Of a stretch of DNA of 64,000 bases, positions 48,246 through 60,100 are shown in pieces. The notes beneath the pieces were generated by a model, which saw only the letters and a list, made by a program, of their open reading frames with translations, was not told the DNA's origin and ran no database searches. Made by a program: the position numbers and the translations under genes. Position 1 is the first letter of the stretch, and every line of letters begins with the position of its first letter. Source of the DNA: Gonatopus flavifemur (taxonomy: Eukaryota > Arthropoda > Insecta > Hymenoptera > Dryinidae); assembly GCA_018340375.1 (NCBI GenBank), contig JAFFJZ010000002.1, positions 17,874,001 to 17,938,000 of the forward strand, read 5' to 3'.

Positions 48246-48500
48246 CCCGAGTTGAAAAATTTGGACGGTTTTTGTCCTCTCGTTTCATTTTTGGATTGAT
48301 TTTGTCCTGATGGTTGATTAATGCGGACAAAAACAGTCTTCTTTCAAGATTTTAGTCTGGATTCCTTCTCAATCGCTTTTATTCGCTGGAGGAAGAATTC
48401 AAACTAAATTCTTGAAAAAGTGTTGTTTTCGTCTGCAAAACAGTCCGCAGTTTAAAAATAAAACAAGAGGACAAAAACCGTCCAAATTTTTCGACCCGGG
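48246..48500. mobile_element. MITE with CCCGAGTTGAAAAATTTGG arms
   Basis: The left arm (48246-48290) holds TTGGACGGTTTTTGTCCTCT and the right arm holds its exact inverse AGAGGACAAAAACCGTCCAA. The ends are CCCGAG and CCCGGG-type, with AC on both sides. The interior carries further GCGGACAAAA/GTCTGCAAAA motifs. Confidence 0.75.
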
Positions 48501-48718
48501 ACTGAAATTTCGGAATTCAGTTGAAGTTTCTTCAAATTCAGTATTATTTATCTGGAAATTTGAAAGAAAGTGACTGTAAAAAATTACAGTCACATTTTTT
48601 GAATTCTCAGAAAGAATTTTTTGTTTTTCACAGTGTACAATATTAATCAACATAACAAATCATGGAGGTTTAAAATTTTTTGATTACCCTCTGTTACACA
48701 TCGATTAAAGAATGATCG

Positions 48719-49005
48719 TTAATTTGTGAGAATGGTCTTGTAATTATAATCGTTTACGAAGCTCAAAGAGATATTGAACATAACTCCAAGTTCGCATACA
48801 GAATCAATCGCGTGAGATAAGATCATATTACCTTCTGAGTAAGGGGAGAGTAGCACGTTTGTACGTCGAGTGTATCTCATTGTATGATATTTGTTCATAT
48901 TGAAAAACAATCGGTTTTCGTGATACCAATCCATAAGTTCAAACAAGTCAGCTTGAAGCTTGACATTATCAGTAGTCCAAACGGTATTTTTTGAAGAGTT
49001 TGACA
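48719..49005 (-). pseudogene. LINE reverse-transcriptase fragment (degenerate)
   Basis: The minus strand reads LQADLFELMDWYHENRLFF, then NMNKYHTMRYTRR, then a segment containing ELGVMFNISLSF. These are the spaced motifs L..DL..L..W...N.L..N..K and DLGV.FD..L.F found just after the YADD box of the reverse transcriptase in non-LTR retrotransposons (jockey/CR1-like). The catalytic YADD segment, the rest of ORF2 and any ORF1 are absent. The frame ends at a stop near 48719, so this is a short truncated relic. It is the only retroelement coding trace I found. The assignment rests on motif spacing, with no search behind it. Confidence 0.8.
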
Positions 49006-49888
49006 GCGCTGGTAAAATATCACCCTTCCCTATTCCAGGTAGAAATGATATACAACATTCCTATAGCTCTACCAGCACCTTGTCAGGGCCTGGCCAGACC
49101 TGTTCAGGCCTCCGCAAGAGTCAGGGAATATCAAAAAATAATTACCACAGAATAATTCGACTTGGAATGTTTAAGTTATTAACAACCATCGTTTATGAAT
49201 AGAATAAATAAGAGCGAACCTGAATGAAAACCTTGAGGTACACCGAAGCGTCAGAATAATAAAATTCCCGCTTAAATTAGCCTTCATTCCTATAAATTCA
49301 CTTCCTATATACTTACTATAAAAAGGGGGCTTCAATTGGTGTGGAGAAAAAGTCTTGTACTATCATTATTTGATTACAATCTATCAAAACCAACGACATA
49401 CGGCTATGAGTTGATCATTTGATTCTGGATGATGAATCCTTTACAGACTACCTGGTGATTTAAAGATCCGAATAGTCTTCTGCTTCCGAAATTCTTTCTG
49501 ATCTCAGTACAATACCAAAAAGATTAAAAGATGCTCTTACGATATTATCACCTTAAAGTTTTCGAAATGTTTGAAAGCTTCGTTTTCTTGTTAGAAGATT
49601 GATTGATTGCTTAGAGACTCGTAGTCTGTGGAGGGTTGACTTCATTTGCACATAAAACTACCCGACTAGAAATTTGGTGAGGTAAAAGTAGGAACCTTCT
49701 AAGGCAACATAAGGATCAATTCAATTAATGGATAGAACTTATGTTGGTGAATTTTTGTTTCTACGCAGCACTACATATTTCTACCCTCTTTTGCTGTAAT
49801 TTCATATAGTTTTTTTAACAAAACTGCGCAATTTTATCTGCGCCCAATTCTATACCAAGTAGCGTGACATAGATCGGCGTAATTTCTC

Positions 49889-50131
49889 CACGGAGAAAAA
49901 AGATCATGGAATGATCGCTAGAAAAGATAGTAAACTGGTGACAACCACGAATTTCTGTGCACAGTCGCTAACAGGGACGAGTAATGGTTCCTATTTTGGT
50001 ATATTAAAATACAATATAGTATACCAAAATATACATTACTCGTCCCTGTTAGCGACTGTGCACAGAAATTCGTGGTTGTCACCAGTTTACTATCTTTCCT
50101 AGCGATCATTCCATGATCTTTTTTCTCCGTG
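49889..50131. mobile_element. CACGGAGAAAAAAG fold-back MITE, near-perfect 100-bp arms
   Basis: CACGGAGAAAAAAGATCATG starts the left arm, and the right arm is almost its exact reverse complement over about 100 bp, around a short loop of TATTTTGGTATA and its complement. TC lies on both sides (49887-49888 and 50132-50133). Both strands therefore encode nearly the same meaningless peptide. Confidence 0.9.
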
Positions 50132-50159
50132 TCCTAATCTTTGAGCGTCCAGGTATAAA

Positions 50160-50278
50160 TATTCTATTTAAATCCTATCACGAATGGTAAAATTTCTGAT
50201 TGACTATCATTGAATTTCATTGGAACCTATTCATTTTCCCATTCGTCAATAGGATTTCATAGATTATTTGTAACAGGG
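50160..50278. repeat. Dispersed short repeat, copy 2
   Basis: A diverged relative of 947-1063 in the same orientation: ATTCTATTTAAATCCTATCAC at the start, TTTGTAACAGGG at the end, with shared TTTCATTGGAACCTATTC. Confidence 0.6.
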
Positions 50279-51510
50279 CGTGAAAACATCTCCACAAGGA
50301 CACGCAATTTGGAGGCAAATATTTCTCTATTCAACCTCTGTATTTAAACCAAAGAAAAATAGAAAAGTGTGTGAGAATGATAAAACAAAAATTGCAGAGC
50401 AATCGTAGACAAGTACAAAACAACACTACTCAAAGTGCAATGATACATATAATAAAGAGTTTGAAATATGATTTGATCAACGATTCGATGGACGATCGAT
50501 AAAAGACACAATGGAAAATGTATCGAGTATGTGGGATCTTTTTATAAAATTCATTCCCGCATGCACATGCATGCATAAGAAAAAGCCAGCTTTTCCTCAC
50601 CGTCTGCGTTATTTTGATCTTTATACCTAGCACAAGGTAGTATCGTAATTATGCTGCCGTAGAGGACAGGCCAGTAGCTAGGAGCGATTATCTCAAGTTT
50701 TTCGCGACTCATTTTCTTCGCTCAAGATCAACATGCGGGCGTCACTTGGTCATAAAGAGGAACAGTTGTTCCGCCATCTGCGTTTATCGCAGAACACCTT
50801 GTATACCGTTAATTACTTTCTTTTTCCTTCCAATAAAACGACGACGTTGCACAAGAACCTGATTTTTACTTACACGCATATTGGAGGTATCAATATGCAC
50901 GTATAATTGCGTATCAACGAATTTCTACATTCTGCTATTTTTGTACAAACAAGACAGTTGTATCTTTTCGTTTTGTTATTCCAAATGGATGAGATAATTC
51001 ATTTATATGCATGCACGAGTGTTACATCAGAAGAAGAAAAATAGTTATCTGTAAAAAGTAATGAAGTACTCTGAACGTATATCGTTTTCAATGAACTGAA
51101 CACCTTGTAACAATCTTTATGAGTTTCGTTTCAAAATTCTGTATCCTGAAGTCAACCCTCTGAGGATTTTTTCTGGATGTTCTGTCTTGTTGGTTTATGT
51201 TCAGAAATTAAATAGCGAATAGTTGTTTTTTCTGAGAGGGAAACAGTCGCGTGGGGTGCAAATTGGTAGGGTGGGGGGATTTACAGACGACTAGGAAATT
51301 TTGCTGAATTAGCAAATATCTTGCTAAAATAGCAGAATTTTTGCTGTAACAGCAACCGTTTTGCTGGTTTAGCAAAGCAGATTTTTCGGAATCGCTTTTT
51401 CAGCAAGAATTTTTCTCTGCGTGTACTGTGACTGAAAACTGCCCTTGTTGTTTCAAAAGTTACAAATGCCCCAGCCCTCGTGCCACCGTCGAATTCAATC
51501 AAAACAATCA
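50279..51510. other. Non-coding; palindrome cluster at its right end
   Basis: AT-rich with GCATGCACATGCATGC near 50560-50575. At about 51299-51380 four short palindromes of the form TTGCT-N5-AGCAA stand in a row (for example TTGCTGAATTAGCAA and TTGCTGTAACAGCAA). The cluster ends near TTTTTCTCTGCGTG (51411-51424), which looks like one end of a CAC-type MITE; its left end was not found. Confidence 0.5.
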
Positions 51511-51880
51511 CACGGAGAAAAAGGAATTCGCTGTGGCAGCGAAATCTACTTTTGCTGGGTTCCTTTTGCCAGAGCAGCAAATTTTTTGCTGTGACAGCAA
51601 ACTATTTGCCATTCCAGCAATCTTGTTAGCCGCGACAGCGAATTTTTAGCTGTGGCGGCAAAAAATGTTCGCTATCCTAGCAAAATTTGTTCGCTTCTCT
51701 GTATAAAATACTGAAAATGTGCTGGCGGAGGAAACATTTTTTGCTGCCGCAGCTAAAAATTCGCTGTCGCGGCTAACACGATTGCTGTTATAGCAAATTT
51801 TTAGCTAGGTCAGCAAAAAATTTTGCTATTCTATATATAATACCTCGATTTGCTGCGTCAGCAAATTTTTTCTCTCCGTG
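51511..51880. mobile_element. CACGGAGAAAAAG MITE filled with TTGCTG..CAGCAA palindromes
   Basis: CACGGAGAAAAAG at the left and TTTTTTCTCTCCGTG at the right, CA on both sides (51509-51510 and 51881-51882). The interior has about a dozen 15-17-bp palindromes of the type TTTGCTGTGACAGCAAA, spaced roughly 25-30 bp apart. Confidence 0.85.
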
Positions 51881-52460
51881 CAATGTTCGATGATAGTATC
51901 TGGGAGCTAATTATATCAAATGCGGATGACAGTGAAAAAATTCTATCGACATCCACGAGGCAAAGAAAACAAAGCCTCAAAAGGAGGAGTTTTAAAACCC
52001 TCACAAGTTCTACATACACAGAACGAATAGGAAACGAAATGAAGAGAGAAGAACCAAAGTTGAAGAAAAAAAGAAAACAAAGAGAGAAACAAATAGATAA
52101 GAACCTTTGGAAAAACATAGAAGATGAGGCAGTGTAATTAGTTATGACTAATTGTATTCGCTGTCGTTTTTATGATGCATTGTGGCGTAGTGTATGCACC
52201 GATCATACACGGGATCTGACAGTTACAATAATAAGTGCATACTTGTATCCTTTACGGGAATATGAGATTGCGAACTCTTCTACTAGGGGAGGAAACAGTA
52301 CGCATGTAACAAAGGTTATTCACTGCAATATTTCTATGATATACATCCAGTTTATTGATTCAAATTGCATGGTTTTATTATTATAAATCCTAAAATTTTG
52401 GGATTAATCTCTAATTTTAACTCTAATCTGTATCGTTAGTATCTTTCTGCACAAATTCCT
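51881..52460. other. Non-coding
   Basis: A lysine/arginine-rich open frame (51850-52137) arises from an A-rich tract and has no recognisable domain. Nothing else was seen. Confidence 0.45.
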
Positions 52461-53045
52461 CCCTGTTGAAAAAGTCCCACACCGAGAACCCAATTTCTTA
52501 TAGATTCAAAGAAAATTTTTTTGCCCTCATTCTGATAAATCTTGTTTTCAATGAAAAACATTATTCATTGAAATGGAAAAACTTTCCATTGAATTGAAAT
52601 CATATTCTTCGAATTTAGGAAAGAACATATTTTTGTTTCAATTGGAAAATTCTTGGTTTTAGTTTGATGAAACTTTTCTCCATTGAACTGACTTTCCGTC
52701 CATTGAATAAAATATTCATTAGAATGAGGGCAAAGAAAATTTTCTTTCAATCTAAGAAATTGGGTTCTCAGTGCATACATTCTCATATATAAATCTTATT
52801 AGTCTATATGAGTTTCAACAAGTTTTTATCAGTCCATATGCGGTTTCTGTCCTAGAACTTATGGGTTTTATATGATTTCATATAAGAATGCAAAAATTAT
52901 ATGAGAACTTTATGAGATTTCATTAGAACCATTTGCAAAATCTCATAAAACCGTATAAAATCAAGTATGTGTACTAGATTTCATGCGGTTTCTGTCCTGG
53001 AAATAACTAGAATTCATTAGAATTTATGAGACCTTTTCAACAGGG
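52461..53045. mobile_element. CCCTGTTGAAAAAGTC element, host of a nested MITE
   Basis: The left end CCCTGTTGAAAAAGTC pairs with the right end GACCTTTTCAACAGGG. The remaining body carries two copies of TGCGGTTTCTGTCCT and many ATATGAG/CTCATA motifs. The inner element 52480-52773 sits 19 bp from the left end. No target duplication is clear. Confidence 0.7.
52480..52773. mobile_element. CACCGAGAACCC MITE, CA duplication
   Basis: CACCGAGAACCCAATTTCTT is matched by AAGAAATTGGGTTCTCAGTG at the right end, and CA lies on both sides (52478-52479 and 52774-52775). The arms continue through AAAGAAAATT and TTTGCCCTCATTCT with their complements. Confidence 0.85.
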
Positions 53046-53458
53046 CAATAAAATCAACGTCACAGATTTAGATAACATCTCTAGGAAAAGAAGACGATGG
53101 CAAAGAATTGCAGGAATCAAAAACCGCAAACTCTGAACTAGTTTGCCATGCAGTTCTTGTCTCTTTTAATCGGTTCCTATAGTTTTTTCCATGGATGGGA
53201 ATAAATAACATTCGGAAAGAATGGAAACAAATTGTGAGACACGAAGTGTCATTACTAGAGAATATCGATGTTCCATTAGAGAAACAACGTCTCAGTATTT
53301 TTAGTATCTTGCGTTATTTGCGGTATCAAGCAATCGCAAATCCAACGATTTTATTATATCTCTTCTTCCCTAGTAAGTTGTGGTTGAATAATTTAAGTTC
53401 AAATTGAAGTTAATATTTTCTCTGGATTTATTGTCACTTGTTCGACAATAATTGTTCT
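53046..53458. other. Non-coding
   Basis: AT-rich. A 71-codon frame at 53195-53407 has no recognised similarity. No repeat structure was seen. Confidence 0.45.
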
Positions 53459-54137
53459 CCCGGTATGGAAATATTTTGCTGAAAAATTTTGATTCTTCTT
53501 CTCTGCGAAAGTCTGAGAAAGTTTGAGGAACTCCATGATTTCGATGAAAAATCTAATATTTTTGGGACATCGTTCTCAGAGTTCGTTCAGAGTTTGTCAC
53601 AGTTTTTTCGGAGTTTATCAGAGACTTTTCATTGAAATTTCAGATCAATGATTATGAATTTATTCTTGACATAACTCTGAAAAAAATGTGATAAACCCCT
53701 GTTTTCCTGGACAGGTGAGTAAAAATGATCAAAAGTGAGTAATATTTAGAACTTTTCTCGTAACTTTTGAGTTGAAACTAGCAACCGTAAATCTACCAGA
53801 AGATTGTTCTGATCTTGTATCAAATTACGTCACATGTCACTCATGTTCCGTGGTTTTTTTATAGCTTTTGGAGAAAACAAAGACATTCATCATAGTTTTT
53901 TCAGAGTTTTATCAGGAATAAATTCATAATCACCAATCTGAAATGTCGATGGAAAATCTCTGATAAACTCGGAAAAGAATCAGAGAAAATTCTGACAATT
54001 ATATAACGAATTCATAATCATCTATCTGAATATTAGATTCTTCATCGAAATCTCAGACTTTATCAGACTCTTGCAGAGGAAAATCAGAGTTTTTTAGAGA
54101 TTTTTGTAACTTTTTTGGCGAAATATTTCCATACGGG
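53459..54137. mobile_element. Fold-back element with CCCGGTATGGAAATATTTTG ends
   Basis: The left end CCCGGTATGGAAATATTTTG is matched by CGAAATATTTCCATACGGG at the right. Long degenerate arms follow, for example GAAATTTCAGATCAATGATTATGAATTTATTC mirrored around 53926-53975 (motif TTATGAATTTATTC). Many TCTGAGA/CAGAGTTT motifs recur in both orientations. A central part at about 53700-53870 lacks the symmetry. Confidence 0.7.
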
Positions 54138-57100
54138 TCACGATCACAATTAAAACATCATATCCTCAACATATCCATCTTATTACCACGCTACAATAAA
54201 TGCGATTACACGACCTGTCTCAGTGATGATTAAATTTTGAATCATCGAAACTCCTGTTTACATCTGCTCTTCAGATTTCACACATGTCCGCTTGATATCT
54301 CATTCCTTTTTTCATACTCTCTTTCAATATCGAAACTGAACATAGTTTTTAAAATATTTCAAATGTATCATTCTACAGCTGCAGCGAGGGCGATTGAGAG
54401 GAAATGATGGAATAAATATGTTAATAAGATGTCACGATGATATATTACAAATTTGTTTTTTTTTTCATTACACGACGGTAAGAAATCATATATCACCAAC
54501 AAAATAAAAATTATGAAACACATTATGTATAAGATATTCTTCACACTATGGCAATTAATCATACATGATTATCATCGAATCATCGAAAGTTCAGAATATC
54601 TCCGAGTCCTCGACTATCGATATCCATTATCAGGGAAGTTGAAAGGAGAAAATGTACGTCCTAGGGAGAATTTGAATTAAACGTTTCATATGTAAACGAG
54701 ATAGCCTCGAGTTGAGCGAAGAGCAGGAAAAGGTGTTAACGGCATTAAGAAGCGTTTCCTTAGTCTTGGCTAATCTCTTGTGTGTGTGGTCCCCGATGAG
54801 AACTAACAGAGTCGATAAATCTTGCCCGCATCGCTCGCATGCTCCATTCCGTATATAATCATGTTACTAGAGCACTATGCATAAACGTATATAGTTTGCT
54901 GAGATGGTATTGAAACTCGCTATATATATATATATGAAAAGCCAGGCTGTTAACTACCACTGTATACATTCAGGTACGTAATTAGGGTAGGCAAGAGACA
55001 ACAGGTGAACCTGACACAGCTGCTGTACTTTTTTTCTCATGCTTGACGTTCTATGTTGGCGCCTGGCGACTAACATTGACTGAACGAATGACTGGTTAAC
55101 GGACCATCTAATGCTCCAATTGGGCAACCAGATAATAACAAGTATATGAACATCCCAAATCCTTAATTTATATTTCGTGAATATAACACGATTCTCATGT
55201 GATCTTCATCCTACATTTTCATCTTTTTCTTTAACGTTTTAACGAGAATTTGTACTTTGAATCTGAATCGTTCAAACACATTCTTCATTCCAACTTGGCA
55301 TTTTATTTGGATGTACAGTATAATTGCTACCATAAATGCACATGGAATTTTGCATTTTGTTTTATCTAGAAGGAACCCAATCGCCTGCATTGATGTTTAA
55401 CGGCTAGAAGATTTAAAGTCATTGCGTGCAGAAGGGACTCCTAAACTGAGATTTTTATTGAGTGGCAATAAGCAGGAAGTTTTTTTTTCCCCCATTTTGG
55501 AATAACCAACCTAAATGAGGTGGTTTATTGCGCGCGTTTTTCGTATTATAGTCTTCATTACTTTCAGGAAATATTCAAAACTAATTATTCATGTACCGAT
55601 TTGCTTTGGAAAACAGTTGAAAAGCTTTTGTTACAATAGGGTGAGGAAAAATATAACAAATGGATGGAAAAAACATACTACTTTGATTTATTGTCACTCT
55701 CCGAAGTTGTGATGTAATGCAATGTTTCGAGTAATATTTTTCTCGGTGTACAAAAAGACATCGAACCCCCTTGATTGTTGTATGATTTCTTTATCTCAAA
55801 CGAAACGTCATAAAATCTGCTATATCATGGAAGACCATTACACACGATTCTTGTACAACGTTCGTTTGAATCTATACTTGAATTTTTCATTACCAACAAT
55901 TTAACCGAACATCATTTACAGGGATTAGATGTTTAGATATCGGATGGTTGAATTGGAATTATATTGGTAGCGTGCTTCATCACATGTTGAAGATGAGGAA
56001 GCGATAGATGAAGTTATACACCTGCGGTTCGTTCAAACTTATAGCCTTTTTTAATTCGGCTGATTCCCTTCACGATTATAAGACAAGTGAAAACGTATAA
56101 GCATACACGTGCATACGTATAGAAATATGTTTCTTCAATTTTTATTAAGGATTACGTTAAAAGGAAGGAGAAATAACATAAAAACCCATGTACGTTTACA
56201 ACTCATCAAGATATGCTTTTGACATCAAAAATGGATGAGAGAGAACGGTTTGTGAGAACGAGGGAAATGTAAAAGTATTGTCCAAAGTATTGTAATGGGT
56301 AGGTCTTTAAATACCAAAATTCGAATATGTGTTTTGGATGATCACTGAAAATGCATGAATATTTTTCAAGATGGCGAATGAATTCGCTATTTGACAAATT
56401 CAGTTCAAATCACTTTCACACGATGGAAATACAGATTTGTTTTCGCGGATCGATACACTAAAACTCGCATTAAGTGAAATTCATTCTTCTGTATGCGTGT
56501 GACCAACGTTGAAGTACTTGTATGATTTCAGAATCCATGGAAACAGCAAACATTTGGATGGCAATGGATAGGATTGATGGAAGTTGAACTTCACTACATC
56601 CGCTTAAATTACACACATAATCAAAGATGGAAGGAGAGGATCATCTGATTGCGGGCAGTCAACCGAGTCAGATCTAATTCTTCCAATTAAGCTTTCTCAC
56701 TTTTTGATGACACCACCACTGTCGTGGTCGGAATAAGATCGATTGAGTATAAAAAAAAGAAGAAAAGCAAAAAAGAGAAGACAGCTGAATTGGCGAGAGG
56801 GTGAGAGCCGCTTGTTAAAAGTCGACATTAAGGCGTCGTCAGTCGATTGGATTAAGTCGGTTCACGCGTGACAATTGACTAACTTCATCAGTACGATCGT
56901 TCTGAAACTTCTACTTCTAAAAGGAGTGAAAAGAAGTTGCTCACCACCCGTACACGAATCTACAACTTTATCCATCACATTTCATCAAAATCATACGTAT
57001 GAACGAGATTATCTTAATTATTAATTTCTGTGATATATCGTGAAATTCTTGTACCCTCGATCTAATTGTAGGAAATATGTTGAATGTCGTTGCAGGGGTC

Positions 57101-60100
57101 AGAAAGGAGAATCAGAACTAGTATTATCTCATAAATTTTCCCAATAAAAGATTCTCCACGGATGCTTCGATACGGTTACGCATTTACGTAGAATGATCTT
57201 ATATAGATAAATACTGAAATAGATATATCGAATATTCCCTTTTGAGGAAATCAAGCTTGCTTTCTCCCTCTATTCCCTGCAGTGGTCGTCCAAACACGCC
57301 GAAACCAGCACTAATTTCACAAACGAATAAACGTCACCCCAGACTCCCCCAAGATCCGTGGATTTTAGGTGACCTAAGGGTGATCTTTCACAATGCGCAT
57401 TACTCGTCCAGAACGTCCAGGGAGTCGACATGCAAGAACGACCATACACACGACCACGATTCCACAACTACAAGTTCTACAAGCACCGATCACGAGCCTT
57501 CGAACTGGTAGTGGGAGCCAGAAATAGGAACAACGAAGACAACCCGGAGAGAAAAAGACGGACATAAAAAGAGAGGATGGATGAGACGTGATAACACATA
57601 GGGTGATACCGATACACCCCCGGCTGACGACGTATCCAACGGAGATGAGTCAGCTGCGCGCTTGCTTCGTGTGCAGCCACGAGAGTCAGTCAACCCTCGA
57701 CAAATGCACCCCAAAAAAGAAGGGTGGGTGAACGAGTGTGTACGATTCAAGTTGGTCACAACGTCGACTCCAACGATAAACCCGATCGATCAAGTCTGGG
57801 CGCAAGATCGACGGAATCAAAGTCTTAAAAATGACAATTTCATTGAATCTTTATGGCCAAGTATATAATTGAGTTTAATGATCGATAAAAATCTCATTAA
57901 CCTTTTTATATCCTTTCGATCAGGATGATGTAAAAATGGCAAGAAAAAAACATTGAAACATAAAATTCAAAGAAGTATCTCAAAGTTACGGAAATACATC
58001 AAACTCGTCAAACGATTCAAGCGAAAGAATCAAATTAAAATGATTCGATCTTCTGGAATATCGAGACTTTGGATTTGAATTGTATCTTCCATCGTGTCCC
58101 TTCACAATTCAAGTCAATCTTTCAAAGCCCCTCGCGAATGGACATCATTAAACGTAAAAATTGTGTTATTTATGTTAATTACAAGCATCATCCATCTCTG
58201 TTCGTTTACCCAAAACCAGCGTCATCGAGCACAAATTTTGATACCTGAAATTCTCGATTGAGATTATATATTTTGTTTCATTCTCCTTAATCACGCAATC
58301 AATTGTTCCTTTTCTTTCTCCTCCTTCCAGGCCACTGCGAAGAAATTGTGGTATTACAACAGTGATGTCACATGTAGGCGTCGTTCTATATGTCGTCGCT
58401 TCTATATCAGTACAAGCAAATCTCTTAACTTCTCACTTTTTTCCCCCTTATCCGTTATGTATCTCTTTTTCTTTATTTCTTCAGTCTATTACAGCGAACA
58501 CACATAATTTTCTTCTTTTTGTATGGTTACTGCCATCTCATTTCACAGTGACTCTTGAGACAACTTTTCTGCATGTGTATATATGTATATCACATGAAAG
58601 AGACTGTGAAAAGAAGGAGAAGCAAGTAAGCGGTGGTTCCGATTTATTCCTTCATAGTCGGTCTGGTGTGGTCGGGTGTCGAAACACCTCGACCAATTAT
58701 CGAGAAACTGGAATCTCTGGCCACCCAAGGATCTCAGCACCGCCGTGACTGTAGCCATCTTCCTCTTCTTCTTCTTCCTCTTCTTCGTCTATGTCGTCGT
58801 TGTCGTCGTCTTCGTCGTCTTCGTCCTCGTCGTTGTGCCGGCCTTCTCTTGCAACCGAGCTCTCCTCCCTCCTTCCTTCACTCTCCTTTGCTCCTTTACT
58901 CGTCGTTCGACCAGAGTTAATTAAGGCCGATCTCCGTGCCGGCTATGGACCTTACTTCTGCCTTACGCCTTATGTTATATGTTTCCACCTCCCTCCTATT
59001 CTCCCCTTATTATGTATCGACCATCGCATATACTCCTCTTCGAGAGGATGCATGCGCGTAAATGTAAAGGCCTTTCTTTGAGTACCCCGCCGATTTGTGT
59101 ATTGGTCGATCTCAAGCTCGATTTGCGTCGTTTGACCATTTTTAAGGGTGCACTTCGAATTGCAGGAGATATGAAGATCGCGTTTTATCCTCTCGTGCCA
59201 ATACATTGCACAGTCTCCAACTGAATATAACGCAAAAAGTTCTCAATAAGACCAGGGAAGTGGAGTTTATTCATCGTTGAACGCAACTATACCTTAATTA
59301 CGCTAGATACAATGTTTATGAGAGTTTGTCGTATGTAAATTAAATGGTTTAATATCCGAGTGCTGCTGTGCATTACAGTATTCTCCGTTCAATAAAAGAA
59401 TGAAGAATACTACCGTGTTGAATCTACCGTACTGTCTATTCTTCTTAGAATATACACTGCTATGGAATTGTGCAGTGCACTCGGTCAAATTATAATTCCG
59501 TCGAACTTCATCGATTTCGTGGTATGCACATGGATTATTTTCTCCCGAGTATTCACATTCCTTCGAGTATGTCTCCTTTTTCCCAACTGATATTCATAAT
59601 ACTTTATGTTTGATTTCAATGACGGGGAGCATAAAATTGGAATTTTATCACGTAAATATTGTATTAATCAGTCCCTGTTGGAAATAATATAATGAATTTC
59701 AGAGTTTCAAACTAACTCTGTCTTGTATTTATTCTTTTATTGCGAGTCAATCTCAATAAAAAATATAAAGACGAAGAAATGATTTTCTCTCACGCAAATT
59801 TCGATTATCGAATCCGATATCCATATATTATCATCAATTCTAACTCATTAGCGCGCTTCATGAAGATATTAAGTGATGGATAATCAGATATGAATATCTC
59901 TTCATAACTTGTTGCATCTTCAAATGGATTTTTATATGAAAATCTCAAAATGTTCTGAGACTAGACTCAGCCCTACGCCATGTATGAGTTTCTGGGCTGG
60001 GACTGGGGTTAATCCGAACCCTGACTGTGCACATTCGCATATTTACCACAATTTGGAATGAAATTTTGGACACGGATAATTTTGTAGTATCATTTACTGC

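Noticed and set aside
49911..50109. Matching 63-codon frames on opposite strands
   Set aside because: A mirror effect of the hairpin MITE; not genes.
57242..57511. 89-codon frame following TTCCCTGCAG (possible exon)
   Set aside because: The acceptor-like sequence is suggestive, but neither this frame nor the overlapping 45-codon frame from ATG 57430 resembles a known protein, and no donor-acceptor chain can be built.
58670..58860. Acidic minus-strand frame (Asp/Glu run)
   Set aside because: Produced by CTTCTT/GTCGTC simple repeats; no flanking coding sequence.
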